Source: Advenella mimigardefordensis DPN7
GTDB lineage: Bacteria > Pseudomonadota > Gammaproteobacteria > Burkholderiales > Burkholderiaceae_B
NCBI RefSeq assembly: GCF_000521505.1
Contig: NZ_CP003915.1
Span: 1,860,001-1,924,000, forward strand
Reading direction: 5' to 3'
DNA length: 64,000 nt
Below are positions 9,211 through 17,981 of this stretch, in pieces (the first letter of the stretch is position 1; each line of letters opens with the position of its first letter). Under the pieces are notes generated by a model. That model made no database searches, was not told where the DNA came from, and saw only the letters and a program-made list of their open reading frames with translations. A program made the position numbers and the translations under genes.

Positions 9211-10353
9211 ATGACTGACACACAGACTCCTACCACACCGGCCTCGCTTACAGGCATTCGCGTTGTTGATCTGACCCGGGTGCTGGGTGGCCCATATTGC
9301 ACGCAGATCCTGGCCGATCATGGCGCAGAGGTGCTTAAGATCGAGCCGCCTGCAGGCGACGAAACGCGTGGCTGGGGGCCGCCGTTCATTGGCGATACCG
9401 CGGCCTATTTCATGGGTGTGAACCGCAATAAAAAGGGTTTGGTCGCCGATTTATCCACCCAGAGCGGGCAGCTGTTTTTGCGCGAGCTTTTGTCGCAGGC
9501 AGATGTCCTGATTGAAAACTTCAAGCCGGGGACACTGGAAAAATGGGGCCTGGGCAAGGACGCGCTACAAGAAGCGTTTCCTCATCTCATTCATTGCTGC
9601 ATCAGCGGCTTTGGAGCAGATGGCCCGCTAGGGGGCTTGCCGGGCTACGATGCCTGTGCCCAGGCGTTGTGCGGGCTGATGAGCGTGAACGGAGAAAAGA
9701 GCGGCGAACCGACCCGCGTGGGCCTGCCGGTGGTGGATATGGTCACCGGCCTGAACGCGGCCATCGCCGTGCTGCTTGCCTTGAACGAGCGCCGCTCCAG
9801 TGGCCTGGGGCAATATCTGGATATTTCACTTTTCGATTGTGCGGTTTCACTGTTGCACCCGCATGCGCCGAATTATTTCGCCAATGGCAAGGTGCCTGGC
9901 CTTACCGGTAATGCACATCCCAACATCGCACCCTATGAAAGTTTTCCGACAGCCAGTGGTGAGCTGTTCCTGGCTGTTGGCAATAATCGGCAGTTTGCAA
10001 CGCTATGCTCGGTGCTCAAACGTCCTGATATCGCCCAGGACCCGCGCTTTATCGATAATGCGCAACGACTTGGCCATCGACAGCTTCTTCATGAGACCCT
10101 GTGTGATGCACTGGCCGCGCACCAGGCTGCCGAGCTGGCCGATGTGCTGATGAAGGCAGGCGTCCCTGCGTCGCCGGTCAATAACGTGGCGCAACTGCTG
10201 GCGCATCCACATACCAGCCACAGAAACATGGTGGTTGAGCAGGGCAGCTATCGGGCCATTAACACGCCAATCAAGCTCTCGCGCACACCCGCACAGTTTC
10301 GTTCGCCCCCGCCGGGCTTTGGTGAGCACAATCAGGAATACGGCATCAATTGA
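9211..10353 (+). CDS. Class III CoA-transferase (CaiB/BaiF family)
   Basis: 380-residue enzyme that moves CoA between carboxylic acids through a covalent aspartyl-CoA intermediate. Motifs: VVDLTRVLGGPYCTQILAD, the KIEPPAGDETR loop, NRNKKG and GLPVVDMVTGLNA, whose Asp is the likely catalytic residue by family comparison. The ATG at 9211, two bases after the Bug receptor's stop, is preferred to an in-frame ATG at 9166 that would overlap that gene. It likely activates the acid captured by the receptor for the dehydrogenase upstream; that pathway is inference. Confidence 0.9.
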   Translation: MTDTQTPTTPASLTGIRVVDLTRVLGGPYCTQILADHGAEVLKIEPPAGDETRGWGPPFIGDTAAYFMGVNRNKKGLVADLSTQSGQLFLRELLSQADVLIENFKPGTLEKWGLGKDALQEAFPHLIHCCISGFGADGPLGGLPGYDACAQALCGLMSVNGEKSGEPTRVGLPVVDMVTGLNAAIAVLLALNERRSSGLGQYLDISLFDCAVSLLHPHAPNYFANGKVPGLTGNAHPNIAPYESFPTASGELFLAVGNNRQFATLCSVLKRPDIAQDPRFIDNAQRLGHRQLLHETLCDALAAHQAAELADVLMKAGVPASPVNNVAQLLAHPHTSHRNMVVEQGSYRAINTPIKLSRTPAQFRSPPPGFGEHNQEYGIN

Positions 10354-10516
10354 TTTGTTCAAACGTGGTTTAAATCGAACCGTCTGGTTCCGGTTTTGCG
10401 GATAGTGTAATATTGATTTGACAGGCTTTGCTGTGGTGCCAATCAGATGCGCGCCATGGCAGGGCCGCCATTAGCATTCGCTATTATTCAATTCAATACG
10501 ACTAAACGAGACAGCC

Positions 10517-12310
10517 ATGACATACAAAACTCCTCTTGACGATGTTTTCTTCAACCTTAAGGATATGGGCCTGCTGGAACAGGTACTGAGCCTGCCGGGG
10601 TACGAGGAAATCAGCGACGATATTGTCGATGCGGTCTTGCATGAAAACGCAAAATTCGTTCAGGAGGTGGTGGCGCCAACCAACAGGGACGGCGACCAGC
10701 AGGGTGCCAAATGGGACAACGGCAAGGTAACGACGCCAGCCTCTTTTGCCCAGGCATTCAAAGCCTTTGCCGAAGGTGGCTGGCAGGGCCTGCAGCATTC
10801 ACCGGATCTGGGGGGGCAGGGCTTTCCAAAACTGATCTCGGCTGTTATTTCCGAAAACCTGAATGCCGCCAATCTGGCTTTCGCCTTGTGTCCCTTGCTC
10901 ACCGATGGCTGCGTCGAGGCCATCACACAGGCGGGTAGCGAGCAGCTTCAGCAGACGTTCATTCCACCCATGCTCGAAGGGCGCTGGACGGGCACCATGA
11001 ATCTGACTGAACCCCAGGCGGGCTCCGATCTGGCTTTGCTCACCACCAAGGCGGTTGCCCAGGGCGATGGTACTTATCGCATCAGTGGTCAGAAAATTTT
11101 CATTACTTATGGTGACCACGATCTGGCAGAAAATATTGTTCATCTGGTGCTGGCCCGTACGCCCGACGCTCCCAAGGGCGTCAAAGGTATTTCACTGTTT
11201 GTGGTGCCCAAATTCCTGGTTAACGAGGACGGCTCGCTGGGCAAGCGTAATGATGTCTGGTGTGCCTCAATCGAAGAAAAACTCGGTATTCATGGCAGTC
11301 CCACTGCCGTACTTTTATACGGTGCCGGCAAAGGTGAAGTGGGCGAGGGGGCTGTCGGCTATCTGGTCGGCCAGGAAAACTACGGCCTGCAATATATGTT
11401 CATTATGATGAACGCGGCCCGATACAACGTGGGTATCCAGGGCATCTCGGTGTCCGAACGTGCGCTGCAGCAGGCGCGCGCCTATGCGGCCGACAGGGTG
11501 CAGGGTAATGCGCTGGAAGGCTCGGCAGGGCCGGTGACGATTGATCATCACCCGGACGTGCAGCGCCTGCTCATGACCATGCGCGGATTGACCGAAGGCG
11601 GTCGTGCCGTGGCGCTGTATGCTGCTATGTGCAACGATATCGCGCATCAGCATGCAGATAAAGCGACGGCCGACTTGCATCGCGCCCAATATGAATATCT
11701 GGTGCCTATCGTCAAAGCCTTCAGCACCGAGAACTCGGTTGAAGTGGCTTCTCTGGGCATGCAGGTGCATGGCGGCATGGGCTTTATTGAAGAGACCGGC
11801 GCCGCTCAGTATTATCGCGATGCCCGAATCCTGCCCATTTATGAAGGGACGACGGCCATTCAGGCTAACGATTTCATTGGTCGTAAAATCCTGCGTGATG
11901 GCGGCGCAGTCAGTCGTGGCTTTATCGCGGCCATGTGCGATACCGTCAATGCGCTCAATCAGCACCAGGAGGATACGGCGCTTGCCTTTATTGGTACGCA
12001 ACTGGAAGTGGCGGTTCAGGCCTATCAGAATGCATTGGATGTGACGCTGGCCTCTGCGGCGAAAGGGCAGTTGCGCAGTACGTTTGCCGGCAGTGTGCCG
12101 CTGCTTATGCTTGCTGGTTATGTACATGCCGGCTGGCATCTGGCGAACGCCGCCCTGAAATGCCGTGAGCGGCAATCGGATACGCATCGGCAAAAATTGG
12201 CCACGGCCGTATTTTATGCTGCGCATATCCTGCCACGGTCGCTCTCATTGTCAGCTGCGGTGAAAGCCGGCGACAATGTGCAGGAAGCATTTTCCGCGGT
12301 ATTTTCTTAA
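10517..12310 (+). CDS. Acyl-CoA dehydrogenase, long DmdC-like type
   Basis: 597-residue acyl-CoA dehydrogenase of the long type that includes 3-methylmercaptopropionyl-CoA dehydrogenases and many broad-range enzymes. Motifs: MNLTEPQAGSDLALL, ISGQKIFIT, KLGIHGSPT, then MQVHGGMGFIEETG and PIYEGTTAIQANDF, which carries the likely catalytic Glu in IYEGTT. The C-terminal 130 residues are the extra helical domain of this subgroup. It lies 163 bases after the CoA-transferase, so it probably has its own promoter. Family resemblance alone does not establish activity on sulfur compounds. Confidence 0.88.
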   Translation: MTYKTPLDDVFFNLKDMGLLEQVLSLPGYEEISDDIVDAVLHENAKFVQEVVAPTNRDGDQQGAKWDNGKVTTPASFAQAFKAFAEGGWQGLQHSPDLGGQGFPKLISAVISENLNAANLAFALCPLLTDGCVEAITQAGSEQLQQTFIPPMLEGRWTGTMNLTEPQAGSDLALLTTKAVAQGDGTYRISGQKIFITYGDHDLAENIVHLVLARTPDAPKGVKGISLFVVPKFLVNEDGSLGKRNDVWCASIEEKLGIHGSPTAVLLYGAGKGEVGEGAVGYLVGQENYGLQYMFIMMNAARYNVGIQGISVSERALQQARAYAADRVQGNALEGSAGPVTIDHHPDVQRLLMTMRGLTEGGRAVALYAAMCNDIAHQHADKATADLHRAQYEYLVPIVKAFSTENSVEVASLGMQVHGGMGFIEETGAAQYYRDARILPIYEGTTAIQANDFIGRKILRDGGAVSRGFIAAMCDTVNALNQHQEDTALAFIGTQLEVAVQAYQNALDVTLASAAKGQLRSTFAGSVPLLMLAGYVHAGWHLANAALKCRERQSDTHRQKLATAVFYAAHILPRSLSLSAAVKAGDNVQEAFSAVFS

Positions 12311-12416
12311 TACACGCAAGTGCCATGGTTTTGTTTTAATATGCAAATTGGGTATATCAACATTATTATTTATTCTTTTAGGGAATAAATAATTTTTGCC
12401 ATAATCCCGGTATACA

Positions 12417-12437
12417 GTCCGATGCGTTGCATCGGAC
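12417..12437 (+). promoter_or_regulatory. Perfect hairpin in the peroxiredoxin leader
   Basis: Nine-base perfect inverted repeat (GTCCGATGC / GCATCGGAC, 3-base loop) ending 27 bases before the peroxiredoxin ATG. An extended -10-like TGCCATAAT lies just upstream, so the hairpin would fall in or near the 5' UTR. It has no T-run, so it is not a terminator. It could be an operator or an RNA stability element. Confidence 0.5.
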
Positions 12438-12464
12438 CTTCCCCACGCTTACCAAGGAGATACC

Positions 12465-13109
12465 ATGAGCACAACACTGCGTTTGGGCGATACCGCCCCC
12501 GATTTTGAACAAAATTCGTCTGTCGGCCCTATCAAGTTTCACGAATTCCTGGGCAATAGCTGGGGTGTTCTGTTTTCTCACCCTGCCGACTTCACGCCAG
12601 TCTGCACTACCGAGCTGGGTTACACAGCCAAACTGGCTGACGAATTTGCAAAACGTAATGTGAAAGTACTGGCTGTGTCAGTAGATGACGCCGATTCTCA
12701 TAACAAATGGATCGAAGACATTAACGATACACAGAATACAACGGTGAATTTCCCGATTCTGGCTGATGATGACCGCAAAGTGTCTACGCTTTACGACATG
12801 ATTCACCCTAATGCCAGCGCAACGGCTACCGTACGTTCCGTGTTCATTATCGATCCGGCCAAAAAAGTTCGCCTGACCATTACTTACCCTGCAAGTACCG
12901 GCCGCAATTTCAATGAAATCCTGCGCGTTATCGATTCTCTGCAACTGACCGATTCCCATAGCGTGGCCACACCAGTGAACTGGGAAGACGGCGATGACGT
13001 GATCATTGTTCCTTCACTGAAAGATCCTGAAGTGCTGAAACAGAAATTCCCTAAAGGCTTTACCGAAGTACGTCCTTACCTGCGTACAACGCCTCAGCCA
13101 AATAAATAA
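12465..13109 (+). CDS. 1-Cys peroxiredoxin (Prx6 type)
   Basis: 214-residue thiol peroxidase that reduces hydrogen peroxide and organic peroxides. The peroxidatic Cys47 sits in DFTPVCTTE. There is no second resolving Cys in the usual 2-Cys position, and the C-terminal arm (VATPVNWEDGDDVIIVPS) is typical of the Prx6/AhpC-like 1-Cys group. A strong AAGGAG ribosome-binding site precedes the ATG. It stands alone, with a hairpin in the leader and a strong terminator downstream. Confidence 0.93.
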   Translation: MSTTLRLGDTAPDFEQNSSVGPIKFHEFLGNSWGVLFSHPADFTPVCTTELGYTAKLADEFAKRNVKVLAVSVDDADSHNKWIEDINDTQNTTVNFPILADDDRKVSTLYDMIHPNASATATVRSVFIIDPAKKVRLTITYPASTGRNFNEILRVIDSLQLTDSHSVATPVNWEDGDDVIIVPSLKDPEVLKQKFPKGFTEVRPYLRTTPQPNK

Positions 13110-13190
13110 TCAGCCCTGCACTGCGCGAAGCGTCTGACAGTGCTCAGTCACCGTCAGAACGTCCGGCGCAATAGCGCTTTGAGATGGATG

Positions 13191-13225
13191 AAAAGCCATG
13201 ACAGTTCAAACGTCATGGCTTTTTT
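13191..13225 (+). terminator. Rho-independent terminator of the peroxiredoxin gene
   Basis: Stem GCCATGAC / GTCATGGC with a 9-base loop, flanked by AAAA and a run of six T. It begins 82 bases after the peroxiredoxin stop codon. Confidence 0.93.
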
Positions 13226-13586
13226 GCGCTCTGGAGTGCACTGTTATGGATAGCAAAAGGGTATGGTCCGATGGGCATTCTTTTACGGCAGGCGCTGTGA
13301 AACGGGCCGAGGTCAGTGCGACAGAAGTCGTGTTTGGATGGAAATACTTTCGGAATGCAGATACTGTATGGATGCAAATACTCTTCTTTGCCGCAACAGA
13401 TATCTGTGTGCAGCAAGTGGTGACGGTATAGACCTACAGTACGATAGATCGCGCTGGTAATGTCACGATTTATGCCGCGGTTAATTCGTAGTGATTTGAT
13501 TTAAAAGAATAATTTTTTTTGATGAGGGGCGCCGACGACAGATTACAACAAAAAGGGCGAAATTATCTGAAATGATGCTTGCAAAA
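13226..13586. other. Intergenic stretch without a supported gene
   Basis: After the terminator, 361 bases have only short open frames with no ribosome-binding site or recognisable protein. A T8 run occurs near 13514. The stretch ends at the LexA-like box. Confidence 0.6.
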
Positions 13587-13610
13587 AGTACTGTATGGAT
13601 ATACAGTACT
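13587..13610 (+). promoter_or_regulatory. LexA (SOS) box overlapping a promoter
   Basis: Perfect 10-bp inverted repeat AGTACTGTAT / ATACAGTACT separated by GGAT. The core 13589-13608 is TACTGTAT-GGAT-ATACAGTA, which has the CTGT-N8-ACAG pattern and differs from the E. coli LexA consensus only in the two central bases GG. A -35-like TTGCAA (13579-13584) and -10-like TACAGT (13602-13607), 17 bases apart, overlap it, as expected for LexA repression. The first gene downstream is the 70-residue membrane protein at 13761. Binding is inferred from sequence only. Confidence 0.8.
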
Positions 13611-13635
13611 ACTTATCGCAATGCATAGTCGCGAT

Positions 13636-13660
13636 ATAACTAGATTAGGGTCCTAGTTAT
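13636..13660 (+). promoter_or_regulatory. Hairpin in the leader of the SOS-box gene
   Basis: Perfect 8-base inverted repeat ATAACTAG / CTAGTTAT with a 9-base loop, starting 26 bases after the LexA-like box and inside the predicted 5' UTR of about 145 bases. It could shield the mRNA or control translation; no T-run follows. Confidence 0.5.
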
Positions 13661-13760
13661 CGCCTGCCTGCCGTTGAATGTGGTTCCAGTCTGGTGTTTT
13701 CCAGCATTCAGATTGTCATTCGGCCCGGGCAGGCACCTCTTAACTCTTGGAGAATTCATC

Positions 13761-13973
13761 ATGACAAATCAAATTCGCAAGGCTGGTGCTCCTTCTGCTT
13801 CAACTATATCAGCCTGCCGTCAGTTCGACCAGTCTTTCGCAACACTTTATCGTAAAAAAAGCAGCAAAGTACAGCGCAGCAGCCATTTGTTGGCCGACGT
13901 GTGCATGGTGGCCGCATGGTTTGCGTTAATTCCAGTCATGAATCTTCTGGGGACGGCTGCCGGTCTGGCTTAA
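13761..13973 (+). CDS. Small membrane protein behind an SOS box, 70 residues
   Basis: I do not recognise the family. GGAG at 13749-13752, 8 bases before the ATG, is a good ribosome-binding site. Residues 1-42 are polar and basic, with RKKSSKVQR at 31-39; residues 44-69 form one hydrophobic segment (LLADVCMVAAWFALIPV...), giving a predicted single-pass or tail-anchored inner-membrane protein. The LexA-like box and promoter about 150 bases upstream suggest induction by DNA damage. Small SOS membrane proteins elsewhere (TisB, SidA, DidA) depolarise the membrane or block division; an analogous role here is inference from size, hydrophobicity and control, not from homology. The codons are ordinary for the region. 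Confidence 0.7.
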   Translation: MTNQIRKAGAPSASTISACRQFDQSFATLYRKKSSKVQRSSHLLADVCMVAAWFALIPVMNLLGTAAGLA

Positions 13974-14278
13974 AATAGTTGTATTGCCGTTGTTTTGTTG
14001 TCGTCGTTGTGCCGTCATTGTGTTGCTGTCGTTGTTGTACGGCCGCTGTTTTGCAGCAGTTGTTTCCGGTAGCTTTGTTGCTTTTTTATTGAATTCAATA
14101 ACTTAAGCTACTATTATTTAGGCAGAATTGAGCTGGCGACTGGTCGGCATGCCTAAAAATACGTTATACTTACGAGTTCTATTTATCCTCTGTCGGCAAA
14201 TGCATCTGAATGGGTCGGTGCAATCACAAATAATGTGACGTTATTCTAAACAGCCGTTCATGATGAACCGGAGTTATT
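13974..14278. other. G/T-rich tract and rplS promoter region
   Basis: Bases 13980-14090 are strongly biased to G and T on the plus strand, with recurring GTTGT and GTCGT words and few A. This gives way abruptly to an AT-rich segment holding the candidate rplS promoter. No open frame in the tract looks coding and no convincing terminator for the gene at 13761 was found. Confidence 0.6.
14089..14117 (+). promoter_or_regulatory. Candidate rplS promoter
   Basis: TTGAAT (14089-14094) and TATTAT (14112-14117) are 17 bases apart, about 160 bases upstream of rplS. A TTATACT closer to the gene (around 14164) is an alternative -10. Confidence 0.5.
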
Positions 14279-14665
14279 ATGAATCTTATCGAAAAACTCG
14301 AACAGGAAGAAATCCAGCGTCTGACTGGCGGTAATCCTGTAACTGAATTTGCACCAGGCGACACCGTTGTGGTTAGCGTGAACGTAGTTGAAGGCACACG
14401 TAAACGTGCCCAGGCATACGAAGGCGTGGTTATTGCCAAACGTAATCGTGGTCTGAACTCTTCTTTCATCGTTCGCAAAATTTCTTCTGGCGAAGCCGTT
14501 GAACGGACTTTCCAGCTGTACTCTCCACAAATTGCATCTATCGTTGTTAAACGTCGCGGTGATGTACGTCGTGCGAAACTGTACTATCTGCGTAACCGTT
14601 CAGGTAAAGCAGCGCGCATCAAAGAAAAATTGGTACGCAAGGCAGACAAACAGGTTACTGCATAA
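14279..14665 (+). CDS. rplS: 50S ribosomal protein L19
   Basis: 128-residue L19 at the 30S/50S interface of the ribosome. Landmarks: [50 protein letters not shown] and [25 protein letters not shown]. It is slightly longer than E. coli L19 (115) through a C-terminal extension. CCGGAG precedes the ATG. In many proteobacteria rplS ends an rpsP-rimM-trmD-rplS operon; none of those genes is adjacent here, so it is a single-gene unit with its own promoter and terminator. Confidence 0.97.
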   Translation: MNLIEKLEQEEIQRLTGGNPVTEFAPGDTVVVSVNVVEGTRKRAQAYEGVVIAKRNRGLNSSFIVRKISSGEAVERTFQLYSPQIASIVVKRRGDVRRAKLYYLRNRSGKAARIKEKLVRKADKQVTA

Positions 14666-14740
14666 GCAGTTTTCTGTTACTGCTTTTCCAGTTATACCCG
14701 CTGGTTGCCATCAGCTTGCTTATGATGGCCAAATGGGTAG

Positions 14741-14767
14741 AAAAAAGCCGGCATCGCCGGCTTTTTT
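14741..14767 (+). terminator. Rho-independent terminator of rplS
   Basis: Perfect AAAAAAGCCGGC / GCCGGCTTTTTT stem with an ATC loop; by symmetry it can work in both directions. Confidence 0.95.
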
Positions 14768-14941
14768 CAATGGGTATTTTGAACTGGCATGGAAAAGTTC
14801 ATTTATTCAATCGCCCTCCAGACGTAATAGCCCGTTTATACCGGCCTTACCGTTTCATTTTGTTCCGAATTCACGGCAATGACGCTTATCTGCCGTAAAA
14901 TGACCACATTGATAAAATAAACGATTCCACAGGACACAGCT

Positions 14942-15655
14942 TTGACTGAACCACTAAGAAAGCCTAGGACGCCCGGTTTTGACGTACAGGCACAAAAATG
15001 GACGGTGGCCAATGAGAACCTGCATGCTATTTCTCCTTCTGTACTCACCACCTCGTTCATAGAACGCGCCTTTGATCATGGCCTGGTCTGGTCTGCCGAT
15101 GCGCTGGTTCACGAATGGAATGAAGCGAATATTGTTCAATTCCAGTCAGAATCCTATATAGACTCTGCTGTTCTGATGCCTCTGGTCAGGCGCGATGGCG
15201 AGATTTTCGTGCTGCTCACCAAGCGCTCTGAAAAACTGTATCACCATCCCGGACAGATCAGTTTTCCCGGTGGGCGGGTAGAAGAGGGTGATATTAATCC
15301 TCAGCACACCGCATTGCGGGAAACCTTTGAAGAAATCGGTGTGCCAACGCAGGCCGTCACGGTGCTGGGACAATTGCCTGAGTTTTACACCGGCACGGGC
15401 TTTCTGCTGCGTCCCTACGTTGGCTGGCTTGCCAATACAGTTGAAATAAAATCTGACCAGGTAGAAGTGGCCGAGGTGTTTCAGGTGCCACTGGCGTTTC
15501 TGATGGACCCGGCGAATCATCGCCTGCATCATGCCATTACCCCGGATGGGAATGAACGATACTATTACTCCATGCCGTGGAACGGATATTTCATATGGGG
15601 TGCAACCGCCAACGTGATCAGAAATTTTTATCACCGCTTGCTGGCTGTGGCTTAA
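14942..15655 (+). CDS. NUDIX hydrolase, CoA pyrophosphatase (NudL/YeaB type)
   Basis: 237-residue NUDIX enzyme expected to cleave CoA to 4'-phosphopantetheine and ADP. The UPF0035-type signature LLTKRSEKLYHHPGQISFPG (residues 91-110) runs into the NUDIX box with RETFEEIGV at 126-134, which identifies the NudL/NUDT7 subgroup rather than a generic NUDIX. The start is TTG at 14942, with AGGACA upstream and no alternative ATG before the conserved domain. An N-terminal extension of about 70 residues precedes the fold. Confidence 0.85.
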   Translation: MTEPLRKPRTPGFDVQAQKWTVANENLHAISPSVLTTSFIERAFDHGLVWSADALVHEWNEANIVQFQSESYIDSAVLMPLVRRDGEIFVLLTKRSEKLYHHPGQISFPGGRVEEGDINPQHTALRETFEEIGVPTQAVTVLGQLPEFYTGTGFLLRPYVGWLANTVEIKSDQVEVAEVFQVPLAFLMDPANHRLHHAITPDGNERYYYSMPWNGYFIWGATANVIRNFYHRLLAVA

Positions 15656-15769
15656 GGTCTGATCAGCCGCATGTGTCTGAAAACAGGGCATTGGCGGGCG
15701 CATGAACAGCCAATTTCCTGATTAAAGCGTGGCCGATAGGCCAGAACCTCTGCTGCTTATCTATGACCC

Positions 15770-16660
15770 TTAATACTTCTGCGGCGCAGTCGACTCTGCC
15801 AATATACGCAAGTAAAGCTCGTGTCGCCTGGCACTGATCAGGCCCTGTTCCTGGGCAGCAAGTACACCGCAACCGGGCTCGTGCCGATGCGTGCAATTGT
15901 AGAAGCGACAATTCTGGCTGTACGGAGCAAACTCCGGGAATCCTTGTTCAACTTCCGTCTGGCCAAGGTGCTTCAGGCCAAATGCCTGAAAACCGGGGGA
16001 GTCGATCAGGTCCCCGCCCATGTCGGGCAGATGGTACAGGCGCGAAGAGGTAGTGGTGTGTTTACCGGTGCCCAGCGCAATGGAATGCGCCTGAGTGTCG
16101 GCGCGAGCGTCGGGCACCAGAATATTCAGAATACTGGATTTACCCATACCGCTCTGGCCAAGCAGCAGGCTGGTCTTGTCCGCCAACAGCGGCAAAAGGC
16201 TGTCACGCAGCGCCTGCGGCTGCAGGGTGCTGGTTTCAATAATACGCACGCCCAGCGCATTCATGTCCGAGAGCAGGGCACGTGCCCGCGGCAGGCTTTC
16301 CGTGAGATCGCATTTGTTCAGAACGATGACGGGTGTGATATCGGCACTGAACGCACCAGCCAGTGCACGTCCGGTCAGGTCTTCGGAAAACACCGGTTCC
16401 ACCGCGACCACAATCAGCAATTGATCCACATTCGCGGCAAATTGCTTGGAGCGCATTTCATCGGAGCGGTATAGCAAATTGCGCCGTTCGTGCACCCGTT
16501 CGATGCGGCCTTCGTCCTGCCCCTGCAGTTCAACGTCGACGTAATCACCAACGCAAATACCGGCTTTTTTGCCACGCGTATAGCATTGACGCAGCTGCCC
16601 GTCGTCCAGCTCCACCTGATAGTGCCGGCCATGAGCAGCAATGACGCGCCCGGCCTTCAT
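15770..16660 (-). CDS. rsgA: Ribosome small-subunit assembly GTPase RsgA
   Basis: 296-residue circularly permuted GTPase that checks late 30S maturation. N-terminal OB fold (about 1-60), then the permuted G motifs: G4 NKCD at 115-118, G1 GQSGMGKSS at 168-176 and G3 DSPG at 220-223. The C-terminal zinc knuckle has C251, C256, H258 and C264. The start codon overlaps the stop of the upstream M48 protease gene by 3 bases (ATGA), so the two form an operon. Confidence 0.96.
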   Translation of the reverse strand: MKAGRVIAAHGRHYQVELDDGQLRQCYTRGKKAGICVGDYVDVELQGQDEGRIERVHERRNLLYRSDEMRSKQFAANVDQLLIVVAVEPVFSEDLTGRALAGAFSADITPVIVLNKCDLTESLPRARALLSDMNALGVRIIETSTLQPQALRDSLLPLLADKTSLLLGQSGMGKSSILNILVPDARADTQAHSIALGTGKHTTTSSRLYHLPDMGGDLIDSPGFQAFGLKHLGQTEVEQGFPEFAPYSQNCRFYNCTHRHEPGCGVLAAQEQGLISARRHELYLRILAESTAPQKY

Positions 16661-17928
16661 CCGTTATGTGCCTGCAACTCTTGAAGGCGGCGGATCCGCA
16701 GGGAGGCCGGGGGGTGACTGTCGTAAAACGCCGAATGCACAGGATCAGGCGTGAGGGTAGAGGCATTATCATTGTAAAGTTTGACCAGCGCAGAAATCAG
16801 TGCCTCGGAACTGGCCTGAGTGTGTGCGTAGTGGTCCGCCTGGAACTCGTCCTTACGGGAAAAGAAGCTGAATATGGGGGCGAAGAAGAAGGTGAAAACG
16901 GGCATGGCCATAAAGAACAGCAGCAGCGCCATGGCGTCATTCGAGCCATTGATGACAGGAGCAACGCCCAGTCCCTGATAGAACCAGATCTGGTTTTTCA
17001 GGAAACCCAATACGGCAAAAAAGACCAGTGCCAGCAGGAAGCTGAAAATCATGCGTTTTTGCACATGCTTATGGCTGAAATGCCCCAGTTCATGGGCCAG
17101 GACGGCTTCTATCTCTTCGGGATTCAGTTTGCCCAGCAGGGTGTCGAAAAAAACGATCCGGCGTGATTTGCCGAATCCGGTGAAATAGGCATTGCCGTGG
17201 GCCGAGCGCTTGGAACCGTCCATGACGAACAGGCCCTGAAGGGCAAAGTGGCAGCGTTGCGCCAGGCTGTTGATGCGATCGGCCAGTTCGGGATTATCCA
17301 GCGGCGTAAATTTATTGAATAGCGGCGCAATCCAGGTTGGAAAGACAAACAGAATGAAGGCGTTGAAAACAACCCAGACCATCCATGCCCACAGCCACCA
17401 CAGCGGACCGGAGGCAGCCATCAGCCACAGCGTAACCGCGGCCAGCGGCAGGCCCAGCACAACGCTCACCAGCAAGCCCTTGAGCGTGTCGCTTATAAAC
17501 AGGCCCAGTGTCATGCGATTGAAGCCGAATTTCTGTTCCAGTTTGAATTGCTTCCACAAGCTGAAGGGCAGTTGCAGCGCACCGGAAATCAGCAGGACCG
17601 AACCCAGCAGCAGCAACTGACGCCAGAAATCATTGGGAATCACACTGATCAGAAATGCATTGATCGCCTCCAGGCCACCCAGTAGCGTAAAGGCAATAAG
17701 CACCATGGCGTCAAACACCCGGCGGGTGACAGACAGCTTCATACGCTCCACCGTATAATCGGCAGCGCGCTGATGGCTCTGCAACCCGATTTTTTCAGCG
17801 AATTCGTCCGGCACCCTGGCGCGATGCTTTGTCACATGGCGCGCCTGACGACTTGCCAGCCACAGATGAGTGATCGTCTCAAGCAGAAGGAAAAGGACAA
17901 ATAAAAGTGTAAACGGGGTTGGGGACAT
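16657..17928 (-). CDS. M48 family integral-membrane protease (Ste24/CAAX prenyl protease-like)
   Basis: 423-residue zinc metalloprotease of the Ste24 type. It has several membrane segments (about 5-25, 70-95, 102-122, 150-200 and 295-340), the zinc site HELGH at 279-283 and a downstream DEFQADHYA carrying the third ligand. Bacteria lack prenylated CAAX proteins, so the role is probably membrane protein quality control. It is the first gene of a two-gene operon with rsgA and is divergent from orn, with 53 bases between the starts. Confidence 0.9.
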   Translation of the reverse strand: MSPTPFTLLFVLFLLLETITHLWLASRQARHVTKHRARVPDEFAEKIGLQSHQRAADYTVERMKLSVTRRVFDAMVLIAFTLLGGLEAINAFLISVIPNDFWRQLLLLGSVLLISGALQLPFSLWKQFKLEQKFGFNRMTLGLFISDTLKGLLVSVVLGLPLAAVTLWLMAASGPLWWLWAWMVWVVFNAFILFVFPTWIAPLFNKFTPLDNPELADRINSLAQRCHFALQGLFVMDGSKRSAHGNAYFTGFGKSRRIVFFDTLLGKLNPEEIEAVLAHELGHFSHKHVQKRMIFSFLLALVFFAVLGFLKNQIWFYQGLGVAPVINGSNDAMALLLFFMAMPVFTFFFAPIFSFFSRKDEFQADHYAHTQASSEALISALVKLYNDNASTLTPDPVHSAFYDSHPPASLRIRRLQELQAHNG

Positions 17929-17981
17929 TTCTGTTGTGTGCTCTGTGCGAAAATAATGTTTCTGAACAATAAGGATCGAAA

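Noticed and set aside
13198..13431. A 77-codon plus-strand frame after the peroxiredoxin gene
   Set aside because: It begins inside the terminator stem, has no ribosome-binding site and its protein shows no domain or membrane pattern.
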